A stretch of DNA of 64,000 nt from Bradyrhizobium tropiciagri (GTDB lineage: Bacteria > Pseudomonadota > Alphaproteobacteria > Rhizobiales > Xanthobacteraceae): contig NZ_LFLZ01000010.1 of the NCBI RefSeq assembly GCF_001189845.1, forward strand, positions 62,001 to 126,000, read 5' to 3'. Below are positions 9,319-17,480 of the stretch, piece after piece; the first letter of the stretch is position 1, and each line of letters begins with the position of its first letter. Made by a program: the position numbers and the translations under genes. The notes under the pieces are model-generated. The model was not told the origin of the DNA. It saw only the letters and a list, made by a program, of their open reading frames with translations, and did no database searches.

Positions 9319-10020
9319 TCATTTCTTACCAGTATCAGGTGCGTGAACCGCGCCGTCTTGATGTGATAGTGCGGGCGAAGGAACGTCATTGGGGCGTCCT
9401 TCGCGAACGACCACGCTGGAAGATCCGCGAAACAGCATCAAAACCGACTCATGCGGTGGCTGTTCGGCTCCGTGCGGGTTTCGTCGCGCTTGTGCCTCCG
9501 CCACCAGTCCTTTGAGTGTCTGCTCCACAAGCGCGATAAAGCGAGGCGGACCGGACGCGAAGACGAGGCCATCTCCCGGTACGGCTCTCACGAGGTAGCG
9601 GTCGTCCGAGATGTTGAGTGCGTCGAGCGCCGCCTTGAATGCGTCAAAGCTGATCGGACTCAAGACCAGAAGGCGGCTTTGCACCTCATGCGCGTCAGAT
9701 ACGTAGAGCACCAGCCCATCGTAGTACCATTGAAGATTGTAGAGATTGGTCAACCGTTCGAGGAACTCGCGCGGTGGGAGATCCGGCATTCGCCCGCGAA
9801 TTCGTCCCTTCACCCCCGTGCTGATATCGACTCTGATATTGAGGTTGTTGCCGAACTCCTGCAGCGCGGCCGCGAGGTCCTGATCCAGCACTGTGTAACT
9901 ATACGGCGTCGAAGGCAGCGCCAGCGGGGCGCCGAGCGCCTTGATGGCGCCCAAGCAAATGAAAACACCAACATAGAGAACTTTCTTCAAGATATGCAGC
10001 CTTGTAGACGAGATGAGCAT
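9319..10020 (-). CDS. rhcC1: RhcC1 (NolW), N-terminal half of the split secretin
   Basis: The outer-membrane secretin of rhizobial T3SS is encoded in two parts, and RhcC1 (NolW) supplies the periplasmic N-terminal domains. The 233-residue protein has a signal peptide (KKVLYVGVFICLGAIKALGA). An N0-type domain follows (residues about 38-105: YSYTVLDQDLAAALQEFGNNL, then RIRGRMPDLPPREFLERL and YYDGLVLYV). An N1-like domain ends near residue 170 (YLVRAVPGDGLVFASGPP). The C-terminal beta-barrel pore domain is absent, as expected. The gene is divergent from the nopB operon and shares its 190 bp intergenic region. It needs RhcC2, encoded at 20.2-21.6 kb, to form a pore. Confidence 0.88.
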   Translation of the reverse strand: MLISSTRLHILKKVLYVGVFICLGAIKALGAPLALPSTPYSYTVLDQDLAAALQEFGNNLNIRVDISTGVKGRIRGRMPDLPPREFLERLTNLYNLQWYYDGLVLYVSDAHEVQSRLLVLSPISFDAFKAALDALNISDDRYLVRAVPGDGLVFASGPPRFIALVEQTLKGLVAEAQARRNPHGAEQPPHESVLMLFRGSSSVVVREGRPNDVPSPALSHQDGAVHAPDTGKK

Positions 10021-10130
10021 TTCTGCGATTTTCTTCTACTTGAGACTAAGCATCGGAATTCGTCCCAAAATTTGGAGGCCGGCGCTTCGCCAGAAATTGC
10101 AAGCCAACCGTGATCATTCGATGACGGGTG

Positions 10131-10161
10131 CTCGTCAGCTTTTGGTCAGCTTGCCTCTCTA
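10131..10161 (+). promoter_or_regulatory. Diverged tts box upstream of nopB
   Basis: CTCGTCAGCTTTTGGTCAGCTTGCCTC keeps the left half GTCAGCTT and the right AGCT of the tts box at correct spacing, plus the downstream CC. The central TCGAA is changed. It lies 45-75 bp before nopB and points toward the main rhc operon. Confidence 0.65.
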
Positions 10162-10213
10162 GGGTGCCAGCCCATTCATGCGAGCGAATGGCTAATCTCA
10201 CAACGTGACAGAA

Positions 10214-10735
10214 ATGATTTCTCCCATGTGGCTTGGAATTGCGTCGGTCTCTGCCAACCCCGTCGAGTGTGCCTCCAGCGGCTGTTCGCTGGCACACGCT
10301 CAGTTTCACGAGAGTCTCGCGCAGGCCGCCTTGAAACAGGGGGGCCCCTCTTCTGTGACCGAGCGCGCGCCGGTGTCATTGGTGCCGGAAGTGCAGCGCG
10401 CAGTCACGCCGGCGAGCCCGCTTGGCGATCGCGTCCTTCAGGGCATTTCTGCTATCCACCAGGGCAAACCATTTCCTGGAGGTGCAGTTTCGCCGACGCT
10501 CGTCGGCGACCCTGATCCCGCGAAGAGTTTCCAGCTTGGGCCGGCCGCGCAACCGCTCCTGCGGCCGCAGCAAGTCGAGGTGCATTCGGCGGGCAAGCCG
10601 GAAGGTGCGGATCATTTCGATTCGGCGCTGACGAATTTGCGCGATGTTTACAACGGCGTCGTCCAGGTTTCGCTCATCTCCAAAGGGACAGGTGCCGTCA
10701 GTTCATCTCTGAATAAGCTTCTATCGGCAGGCTGA
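10214..10735 (+). CDS. nopB: NopB (NolB), SctI-like T3SS inner-rod/pilus component
   Basis: First gene of the plus-strand rhc operon. The 173-residue product has an alanine, proline and serine rich N-terminal two thirds. Its C-terminal helix (about residues 128-173: HFDSALTNLRDVYNGVVQ, SSSLNKLLSAG) has the pattern of SctI inner-rod proteins. NopB was described as a secreted pilus-associated protein in NGR234. The start is uncertain: a GTG at 10205 and an ATG at 10226 are in frame, and none has a clear ribosome site. It is followed after 8 bp by rhcJ. A diverged tts box lies just upstream. Confidence 0.8.
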   Translation: MISPMWLGIASVSANPVECASSGCSLAHAQFHESLAQAALKQGGPSSVTERAPVSLVPEVQRAVTPASPLGDRVLQGISAIHQGKPFPGGAVSPTLVGDPDPAKSFQLGPAAQPLLRPQQVEVHSAGKPEGADHFDSALTNLRDVYNGVVQVSLISKGTGAVSSSLNKLLSAG

Positions 10736-10743
10736 GCGAGCCG

Positions 10744-11606
10744 TTGGCTGTCTCGACGAAAGGCAAGATCGGTAACGGTCGGCCCGCGAGCAAGCGGCTT
10801 CATGCTCTTGTTCTGCTGCTGCTTTTACCGATGCTCACCGGTTGCAAAACCGATCTGTATACCAAAGTTCAGGAGCGTGACGCCAACGAGATGCTTGGGC
10901 TGCTGCTGAGCAGGGGTGTCGATGCCATCCGGGTTATCGGCAAGGATGGGACGAGCACCATTCAGGTGGAAGAAAAGCAGCTCGCCTATTCCATCGAGTT
11001 GCTAAATGACCAGGCTTGCCGCGCCAGCCCTTCAAGAGCCTTGGCGAGGTGTTCAAGGGGTCGGGGCTCGTTGCCTCTCCGGTCGAGGAGCGGGCCCGCT
11101 ACGTCTATGCCCTCAGCGAAGAATTGTCGCGCACGATCAACGATATTGATGGGGTTCTCTCCGCCCGTGTTCATGTCGTTCTGCCGAAGAATGATCTTTT
11201 GCGGCAGGATGCAACCCCGTCCTCGGCGTCGGTTTTCATTCGGCACGCTTCCAACGCGAAGCTCTCAGCCTTGCTGCCGCAGATAAAGATGCTCGTCGCC
11301 AACAGCATCGAAGGTCTATCATACGACAAGGTGGCGGTCGTGTTCGTGCCCGTTGAGCGGACTCAGCATGAGGTCTCGGTTACGCCAGCGGCAGCTTCGC
11401 ACGAGTCAACCAGGTTCGTTTCGGCTCCCATTGCGATCGGCGCAGGAGGTGCGCTCGGTGTATTGGGTATCCTATCTTGCGTACTGCTGAGCGTACGTGG
11501 TGGCCAACTTCGCCAATCCTGGCGTAAGCTGATGAATCGCGGCAGTGGTGCCAGCAAGCCAGCGGTCCAGTCCGTTGGCAAAAAGCTCTCCTCCGATGCG
11601 AAGTAG
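10744..11606 (+). pseudogene. rhcJ: rhcJ (NolT, SctJ) inner-ring lipoprotein, interrupted by a one-base frameshift
   Basis: SctJ is the lipoprotein that forms the inner ring of the T3SS basal body. The first part, from a TTG start at 10744, carries a lipoprotein signal (LLLLLPMLTGC) and the first ring-building domain (LYTKVQERDANEMLGLLLSRGV). At about 11013 the frame breaks after IELLND. The rest (LPRQPFKSLGEVFKG to the stop at 11606) lies in the next frame, with the typical YVYALSEELSRTIN, ARVHVVLP and SVFIRHAS segments and a C-terminal transmembrane helix. Adding one G (CAGGGCTTG for CAGGCTTG) joins both into about 287 residues, the expected size. Both halves are otherwise undamaged, so a sequencing error is a serious alternative to real loss. 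Confidence 0.85.
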
Positions 11607-12249
11607 GCGGGCATTCAGGTCCGTATCGATGGTATTCCCCGACCAGAATCATTTACTCAACGCGCATTCCGATCGCCTGCGCGAGCTTGCCGCCTTGATC
11701 CATCCCAGCCGTTTGGCCGGCCATCTTGATGGGCTCCTGTCGGAGGCCACAGTACTGCAGTTGCAGAAGACTCCGAGGCTGCAGCAAAGACTGGCCGAAT
11801 TGCTGCTGAAAAGTGAGGAGGCCTCGAACGGAACTGACTGGGGCAGGGACGTTCTGCTCGGGCATGATCCGCGTCGGGCGGCCCTGCTCGCTGGCAGTAT
11901 CTGGCACGCCCGCTCGGTGCTGAAGCTTGTGTCAAAGCATGATGTGGCGATTCTGATCGAAAATATTGGTGCGGAAGCGCATGCATTCTCAATCCGACAC
12001 TTATCTGCCGCGGTCGCGACCACATCGATTGTCGATCCGCATAAACTATCGAGCCAGATTGAACATGACGGACATGCGTGCCTTGGTGCCTGGCTCAAGG
12101 ACGCATCAGAGCTTGACCGTGTGCGGGTCCTTTTCCGTTTACCTGTGGGGACCGCCGCCGAATCCCCAGCAGCCGAACACCACAACGCAGCGAGTCGTTT
12201 GCTGTCTTTGGTGGTAGCCCACTTGGCCAGCGAGGCGCCAGCGGCATGA
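11596..12249 (+). CDS. nolU: NolU, SctK-like T3SS sorting-platform protein
   Basis: The gene overlaps the end of rhcJ by 11 bp and nolV by 4 bp, so it is translated as part of the operon. The 217-residue product is mostly helical, with LRELAALIHPSRLAGHLDGLL near the start and a central AALLAGSIWHARSVLKLVSKHDVAIL segment typical of NolU/SctK proteins. SctK is an accessory part of the cytoplasmic sorting platform that links SctQ and SctL to the basal body. I chose the ATG at 11596; the ATG at 11629 (MVFPDQNHLL) is an alternative. The order rhcJ-nolU-nolV-rhcN is the standard rhizobial one. Confidence 0.82.
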   Translation: MRSRRAFRSVSMVFPDQNHLLNAHSDRLRELAALIHPSRLAGHLDGLLSEATVLQLQKTPRLQQRLAELLLKSEEASNGTDWGRDVLLGHDPRRAALLAGSIWHARSVLKLVSKHDVAILIENIGAEAHAFSIRHLSAAVATTSIVDPHKLSSQIEHDGHACLGAWLKDASELDRVRVLFRLPVGTAAESPAAEHHNAASRLLSLVVAHLASEAPAA

Positions 12250-12869
12250 CGGCCGATGAAATAGCCCGGCCAGATAGCCCACGGATACGGCCGCTTGGTC
12301 CACTCATACCAGCCGCGGAACTGGGCATCTGGTACGATGCGGTGCAGACGCGTGCGCTAGCCGACCGCTATCTGCGGCAGGTCCGCAGGTGGGCAAGCAA
12401 AGCCCATCAGCAAGAGCGGGAGCGCGGCCACAGCGAGGGTCTTAGGTCAGGATCGGACGAAATGGCACAGCTGATCGCCCGAGCTGCTTCCGATGTGGCC
12501 CGGCGAAAAGCCGTTCTGCAGCAGGAGTTGCCACAGCTCGTCCTTGAGATATTGACCGACCTGCTGGGCTCCTTTGATCCCGGCGAGATGCTGGTAAGAA
12601 CCGTTCGTCACGCCGTCGAGCAAAGATATGGCAGCGCAGAAGTATGCCTTCACGTGTCTCCTGTGAACGCTGATGCACTAAGACATGAATTCCAGGCGTT
12701 CGACGGGACGGATGGTCGGCCGAGAGTCAGAATTGATCCGGACCCGGCTATGGGGCCTGACCAGTGCGTTCTGTGGAGCGAGTTCGGCAATGTGGACTTA
12801 GGACTTGCCGCACAGCTCCGCAAATTACGTCTCAGGCTTGATCCGTCCTCTCAGGAAGGCGAATCGTGA
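12246..12869 (+). CDS. nolV: NolV (RhcL, SctL) ATPase stator/regulator
   Basis: SctL forms spokes of the cytoplasmic platform and regulates the ATPase SctN. The 207-residue product has an N-terminal region rich in basic and glutamine residues that should form a long helix (residues about 45-95, AHQQERERGHSEGLRSG and onward). A globular C-terminal domain follows (LVLEILTDLLGSFDPGEMLVRTVRHAVEQ, then VCLHVSPVNADALR, and DLGLAAQLRKLRLRL at the end). This is the usual HrpE/YscL/FliH layout. It overlaps the genes on both sides by 4 bp. Confidence 0.88.
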   Translation: MTADEIARPDSPRIRPLGPLIPAAELGIWYDAVQTRALADRYLRQVRRWASKAHQQERERGHSEGLRSGSDEMAQLIARAASDVARRKAVLQQELPQLVLEILTDLLGSFDPGEMLVRTVRHAVEQRYGSAEVCLHVSPVNADALRHEFQAFDGTDGRPRVRIDPDPAMGPDQCVLWSEFGNVDLGLAAQLRKLRLRLDPSSQEGES

Positions 12870-14221
12870 CGGTGCAACGATCAGACCATGATCAAGCGGC
12901 CGGAGAAGGAGATTTGCATGCGGCGCTGGCATCTGTAAGGTCCGCGGCAAAGGACGTCGATACGCGTGCTGTGCGGGGACGGATCACGCGGGCGATCGGC
13001 ACGTTACTTCATGCCGTATTACCAGGGGCCCGTGTCGGAGAACTTTGCCTGTTGCAGGATCACGCATCGGGATGGGCGCTTGAGGCCGAAGTCATCGGTT
13101 TGTTGCCGGATGGGGTTCTGCTGACGCCTATCGGCGATATGGCGGGGCTGTCACACCGCGCGGAAGTGGTCCCAACCGGGCGCATGCAGGAAGTGTCAGT
13201 CGGGCCCAGCCTGCTCGGTCGCGTGATCGACAGCTTCGGTCGTCCACTCGATGGCAAGGGGCCCATAAAGACGGTCCATACTTGTCCGCTCCGCGGCAGG
13301 GCACCCAACCCGATGAAACGGCGTAGCATCGAGCAACCATTTCCTCTCGGCGTTCGCGTGTTGGATGGGCTTCTGACGTGTGGCGAAGGTCAGCGGATCG
13401 GAATCTATGGAGATGCTGGGTGCGGTAAGTCGACGCTGATGTCGCAAATTGTAAAAGGGGCGGCCGCTGATGTCACCGTAGTTGCACTCATAGGAGAGCG
13501 CGGCCGCGAGGTGCGTGAATTCATTGAGCGTCATCTTGGAGATGCCATTGCGCGCACGATCGTTGTCGTTGAGACATCCGATCGATCCGCAATGGAGCGG
13601 GCGCAGTGCGCTCATATGGCGACCGCACTCGCGGAGTATTTTCGTGATCAAGGACTGCAGGTCGTTCTAATGATGGATTCGCTGACGCGCTTTAGCCGTG
13701 CGATGCGCGAAATCGGCCTCGCCGCGGGAGAACCGCCGACCCGGCGCGGCTTTCCTCCTTCCGTCTTTGCGCTGTTGCCCGGTCTGTTGGAACGTGCCGG
13801 TATGGGGGAGCGGGGCTCCATCACGGCATTCTATACGGTGCTTGTCGAAGGTGACGGCACGGGCGATCCGATCGCCGAAGAGTCGCGCGGCATTCTCGAT
13901 GGTCATATCATTCTTTCGCGCGCACTGGCTTCGCGCGAGCATTTTCCCGCCATCGACGTGCTGTCGAGCCGAAGTCGTGTCATGGATGCGGTCGCCTCCG
14001 CGCCACATCGCAAGGCGGCTTCCGTCTTCCGCGATCTGCTCTCGCGCTACAATGAAGCTGAGTTCCTGATCAAGGTCGGTGAATACAAGCCCGGCAGCGA
14101 CCCGCTGACTGATCGGGCAATCGAGTCAATCGAGGAACTGCGCGCATTCTTGCGCCAGGGACAGGACGAGCCGTCCAGCTTTGAGGAGACCGTTTCATGG
14201 ATGTCGCGTCTCACGGCCTGA
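12866..14221 (+). CDS. rhcN: RhcN (SctN), T3SS ATPase
   Basis: RhcN is the hexameric ATPase that detaches chaperones and unfolds substrates at the base of the injectisome. The 451-residue protein has the F1/FliI-like order: an N-terminal beta barrel (residues about 30-110), Walker A at 182-190 (GDAGCGKST), GERGREVREFIE, a Walker B region with VVLMMDSLTRFSRA, and the family-typical EPPTRRGFPPSVFALLPGLLERAG stretch. The C-terminal helical domain includes SRYNEAEFLIKVGEY. It starts with GTG at 12866, overlapping nolV by 4 bp. Length and motifs are complete, so it should be functional. Confidence 0.96.
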   Translation: MTVQRSDHDQAAGEGDLHAALASVRSAAKDVDTRAVRGRITRAIGTLLHAVLPGARVGELCLLQDHASGWALEAEVIGLLPDGVLLTPIGDMAGLSHRAEVVPTGRMQEVSVGPSLLGRVIDSFGRPLDGKGPIKTVHTCPLRGRAPNPMKRRSIEQPFPLGVRVLDGLLTCGEGQRIGIYGDAGCGKSTLMSQIVKGAAADVTVVALIGERGREVREFIERHLGDAIARTIVVVETSDRSAMERAQCAHMATALAEYFRDQGLQVVLMMDSLTRFSRAMREIGLAAGEPPTRRGFPPSVFALLPGLLERAGMGERGSITAFYTVLVEGDGTGDPIAEESRGILDGHIILSRALASREHFPAIDVLSSRSRVMDAVASAPHRKAASVFRDLLSRYNEAEFLIKVGEYKPGSDPLTDRAIESIEELRAFLRQGQDEPSSFEETVSWMSRLTA

Positions 14222-14733
14222 ATCCCGTGCAAGCGTCGAAATTGCGGCTGGTGAAAGACATGAGGGAGCGAAGCGCGCTTCGTGAATTGTCGAGCATGGA
14301 AGACAAGCGCCGAATTGCAGCCGACGCGCTGCAGCGGGCGTCTGAGGATCTTGAAGCCACGCAGAAGCATCGCGCCAAGGTCGAAGCTGAACTTTATCGG
14401 GAACTGGCGCAGCTCGAGACAGCGTCCGTGACCGAACTCGATCGACGGTGTCACCTCGTCCTTGGGCGACTGGCAGCAGAGATCGAATCGGCGCGTCAGG
14501 CGCTTGTGCAGGCACGCATCGCGCACGAGGAGACCCAGCGGGCGGTGAATGAAGCGCGGGCACTATGGGCCGGGCGTTCGGCGGCGAGCCAGAAATGGCA
14601 AGAGATTGAGGGAAATGTCCAGCGCGCGACCGCCGTCCGTTCGGAGTCTGCGGCCGAAATCGACGCCGACGATGAAGTTTTGCTCCGATATCAGGGTGGT
14701 TCGCGCAGCCAGACGATCAGCGGGGCATTCTAA
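14197..14733 (+). CDS. RhcO-type T3SS stalk protein (SctO, y4yJ/RhcZ)
   Basis: The gene overlaps rhcN by 25 bp. The 178-residue product is almost entirely charged and helical with long heptad-like stretches (RERSALRELSSMEDKRRIAADALQ and further), consistent with the two-helix coiled-coil hairpin of SctO/YscO/FliJ. SctO is the stalk that inserts into the ATPase ring and contacts the export gate. In NGR234 the gene at this place is y4yJ. Sequence conservation of SctO is always low, so the call rests on coiled-coil character, size and position between rhcN and rhcQ. Confidence 0.8.
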   Translation: MDVASHGLNPVQASKLRLVKDMRERSALRELSSMEDKRRIAADALQRASEDLEATQKHRAKVEAELYRELAQLETASVTELDRRCHLVLGRLAAEIESARQALVQARIAHEETQRAVNEARALWAGRSAASQKWQEIEGNVQRATAVRSESAAEIDADDEVLLRYQGGSRSQTISGAF

Positions 14734-14790
14734 TGGCTGGTTCTGTTATGACGTCGCGAACCGCGCCTGTGCAACCTGTCGGTAAGCGCC

Positions 14791-15846
14791 GTGGCTGAAC
14801 CCGCACTCTTTCAGCCAGCGGTGAAGCTGGCGCATGAAGTGGTCTCGTGGGTCAACGAGATTGCCGCACGGCGCACCGTCCTGCAGAGCCGCCTTGGCGA
14901 CAAGCCGCTATCCATCCGTGTGAGCCGGCTTGTCTGGCAGTCCGAGCCATATGCCATGTCGATGCTCGACTGCGTATTTCGCGCCGGAGGCGAGACAGCT
15001 GTTTTGTCCTTGCCTCGCCTTCTCGTCGAGACACTGATTTCAACAGTCCAGCAGGGCCTTACTTTACCCTCCGACCCAACCCGCTCGCTCGTTCTCGAGC
15101 TTGCACTGGCACCCTGGATCGTTGGATTAGAGAACGTGCTCGCATCGAATGTGCAGCTGATCCGCATCGAAGACGCAACGGCGAAAGACCCCTATCTGGA
15201 GCTCGATGTTGCCATCGGAGCGCTGGCAGGAAAGGCCCGCCTGTTCTTGTTCGCGCCTCTTGACGGTCTGATTCCTTCTGCGTTCCGCTTGTTGGGCGAG
15301 TTGATTGGCCAATTACCGCGAGAGCAAGGCAAGATTTCGTCGGAATTGCCGGTCGTGATTGCGAGAGAGATCGGCTCGCTGCGGGCGCCTGTCAGGCTCC
15401 TTCGCCAAGCACAGCCCGGCGACGCACTGCTGCCCGACGTCATTCCCTTTGCTCATAGCCAGCTGATCCTCACGGCGGCCAAGTTGTGGGCGCCGGCGCA
15501 GGCCGCGGACGACAGACTTGTCCTTCGCGGACCATTCCGCCTGCAACCCCATCCTCTAAGGTATGTAGATATGACGATACGCTCCCAAACGGGACAAGCA
15601 ATCCCGCCCTCGGAAGCCGACATCGACAGTGTTGAGATCACGCTTGTCTTTGAATGCGGCCGCTGGCCTATCCCGCTGGGTACGTTGAGAAGCATCAACG
15701 AGGGACACGTGTTCGAACTTGGGCGGCCGCTGGACGGTCCAGTCGATATTGTAGCCAACGGTCAATTGATCGGCCGGGGCGACATCGTGCGCATCGGTGA
15801 GGCGCTTGGGATCCGGTTACGTAGCAGGTTGGCAGTCAATGGTTGA
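14791..15846 (+). CDS. rhcQ: RhcQ (SctQ), cytoplasmic ring/sorting platform protein
   Basis: SctQ forms the pods of the cytoplasmic sorting platform. The 351-residue product has a divergent N-terminal domain and a C-terminal SpoA/FliN-type domain (residues about 275-348: SVEITLVFECGRWPIPLGTLRSI, GHVFELGRPLDGPVDIVANGQLIGRGDIVRIGEALGIRL). The start used is a GTG at 14791; a stop upstream in frame, near 14748, rules out longer versions. A 22-codon frame starting at 14733, overlapping the end of the preceding gene, runs into this region in another frame. The gene overlaps rhcR by 8 bp. Confidence 0.88.
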   Translation: MAEPALFQPAVKLAHEVVSWVNEIAARRTVLQSRLGDKPLSIRVSRLVWQSEPYAMSMLDCVFRAGGETAVLSLPRLLVETLISTVQQGLTLPSDPTRSLVLELALAPWIVGLENVLASNVQLIRIEDATAKDPYLELDVAIGALAGKARLFLFAPLDGLIPSAFRLLGELIGQLPREQGKISSELPVVIAREIGSLRAPVRLLRQAQPGDALLPDVIPFAHSQLILTAAKLWAPAQAADDRLVLRGPFRLQPHPLRYVDMTIRSQTGQAIPPSEADIDSVEITLVFECGRWPIPLGTLRSINEGHVFELGRPLDGPVDIVANGQLIGRGDIVRIGEALGIRLRSRLAVNG

Positions 15847-16504
15847 CATTCAACCGAGCATCCTCGCGCTTCTTGCGGCGACGGTCGGCCTTGGCCTGCT
15901 GGCGTTCGCAGTCGTCACAACGACCGCCTTCATAAAGGTTTCTGTCGTTCTCTTCCTGGTTCGCAACGCGCTCGGAACTCAGTCCATACCGCCGAATATC
16001 GTCCTGTATGGCGCTGCATTGATTCTTACCGTGTTCATAGGCGCTCCAGTGTTCGAGCAGACTTACAATCGCGTGACTGATCCGCAACTTCGCTACCAAA
16101 CCGCCGACGACTGGTTGATCGCCGCCAAGGAGGGCAGCGAGCCGCTGCGCGCCCACCTCAAAAAGTTCACCACTGAGGAACAGCGCACGTTCTTCCTGTC
16201 ATCGACGGAACATATCTGGTCGGATGAGATGCGCGGCAACGCATCAGCCGATGATTTAGCAATTCTCGTGCCGTCCTTTTTGATCTCGGAACTTAAGCGT
16301 GCATTTGAGATTGGCTTCCTTCTCTATCTTCCGTTCATCACGATCGACCTGATCGTGACGACAATTCTGATGGCCATGGGCATGTCAATGGTGTCACCAA
16401 CAATGATATCCGTTCCTTTCAAGCTCTTTCTGTTCGTCACAATCGACGGCTGGTCGCGGCTCATGCACGGATTGGTGTTAAGCTACGCAACGCCCGGAGG
16501 TTGA
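15839..16504 (+). CDS. rhcR: RhcR (SctR), export-apparatus membrane protein
   Basis: SctR makes the core of the export gate together with SctS and SctT. The 221-residue protein, from ATG 15839, has the FliP/SctR pattern: an N-terminal hydrophobic helix, FIKVSVVLFLVRNALGTQSIPPN, a soluble central loop, FLISELKRAFEIGFLLYLPFITIDLIV, and a C-terminal helix with MGMSMVSPTMISVPFKLFLFV. All hallmark segments are present and the length is usual. The start overlaps the end of rhcQ by 8 bp. Confidence 0.95.
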   Translation: MVDIQPSILALLAATVGLGLLAFAVVTTTAFIKVSVVLFLVRNALGTQSIPPNIVLYGAALILTVFIGAPVFEQTYNRVTDPQLRYQTADDWLIAAKEGSEPLRAHLKKFTTEEQRTFFLSSTEHIWSDEMRGNASADDLAILVPSFLISELKRAFEIGFLLYLPFITIDLIVTTILMAMGMSMVSPTMISVPFKLFLFVTIDGWSRLMHGLVLSYATPGG

Positions 16505-16505
16505 G

Positions 16506-16781
16506 ATGGACGAAGCCAGCATCCTCACCCACCTGAGCCGATCACTTGTCCTGTTCATGATCTGGGTTCTGCCGCCGCTCCTGGCAGCTCTCGTGGCCGG
16601 ATTGGGTATCGGCATCGTGCAGGCAGCAACCCAGCTGCAGGATCAAACCTTGCCACTGACAGTGAAGCTCCTCGTCGTCGTCGCGGTGCTCGTTCTGTTT
16701 GCCCCGGTGCTGAGCGCGCCGCTAATCGAACAAGCCCAGCATATCTTCACTGAGTTCCCCGCGCTTACAGCGAGGTATTAG
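16506..16781 (+). CDS. rhcS: RhcS (SctS), export-apparatus membrane protein
   Basis: A 91-residue protein with two transmembrane helices: residues about 14-40 (MIWVLPPLLAALVAGLGIGIVQAAT) and about 50-75. Between them is the conserved LQDQTLPLTVKLL turn of the FliQ/SctS family. It follows rhcR by 1 bp. SctS packs around SctR and SctT in the export gate. Unlike the tight packing seen so far in the operon, about 700 bp follow before rhcT. Confidence 0.95.
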   Translation: MDEASILTHLSRSLVLFMIWVLPPLLAALVAGLGIGIVQAATQLQDQTLPLTVKLLVVVAVLVLFAPVLSAPLIEQAQHIFTEFPALTARY

Positions 16782-17480
16782 TGCGGGGAACGCAAGGCTG
16801 ACCAGGCCTAAAGCTATGGCGTCGCGTTTGTCTGTCCTCATTGTGAACCGTGACCAGAAGAGGCGAGTTTCGTCAGCTTACCGAAAGCTCGCCTCACTAG
16901 CATGGGACAGATAGATATCCGAACTGTCCTGTTCGGCTCGATGGGCCTTCGGAGGAAGAATGATCTCATCTGAAATTGACATCCACTCAATTCAAATCTG
17001 GCTCACGATGGAATGACCTGCGGTAAGGCCTGGCCCTCGATGCCTAACCTGGCGAGCTATCAACTAGGGGGACAGGCGAACCGCTTTGATCTCAAGCGGC
17101 CGCACGGTTTTAACGTTCTGATGGATCATGCCGCGATGAAGGTGCCGCCCGAGACCGATCGCCGCAAACTGTTGAATTGATGGAAGCTCCGAACCTCCAG
17201 ATCATCAGCACCGCCCTGCGGCCGGTGAGACCAGAAGGAGCTTGGCTTGCTGGCCTTGCAGCGGCGCTATTCGGCGGGTCCTATCTTGAAATGGTCATAC
17301 CTTATTGGCGACAGCCGTGGCTGCGGAGAGTTGAAGCGCATGACCTGGCCTGGCGCCAGGTATGTCGCTCTGCAACCGCTAGGACACGAGGTAGATGACC
17401 AGCAGAGTGCTTGACGACTCGCATCATGGCGAGGCACGGGCGATTAGATTGGCTTGAAGCGAGCGGCGAGCTGAGCTCAA
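16782..17480. other. 700 bp gap inside the rhc operon
   Basis: rhcS and rhcT are normally adjacent; here about 700 bp without a recognisable gene separates them. A tts box sits near its start. A 46-codon frame (ATG 17040 to stop 17180) and a 73-codon frame (17177-17398) are present, but neither shows a known motif. Confidence 0.5.
16870..16899 (+). promoter_or_regulatory. Internal tts box between rhcS and rhcT
   Basis: TCGTCAGCTTACCGAAAGCTCGCCTCACTA matches the tts consensus core and the downstream CC and final A. It points to rhcT and rhcU but lies about 580 bp before the rhcT start. Confidence 0.85.

Noticed and set aside
14733..14798. Possible frameshift at the start of rhcQ
   Set aside because: A 22-codon frame from ATG 14733 precedes rhcQ, but fusing it would need removal of a base, unlike the other lesions, and the GTG start at 14791 is adequate.
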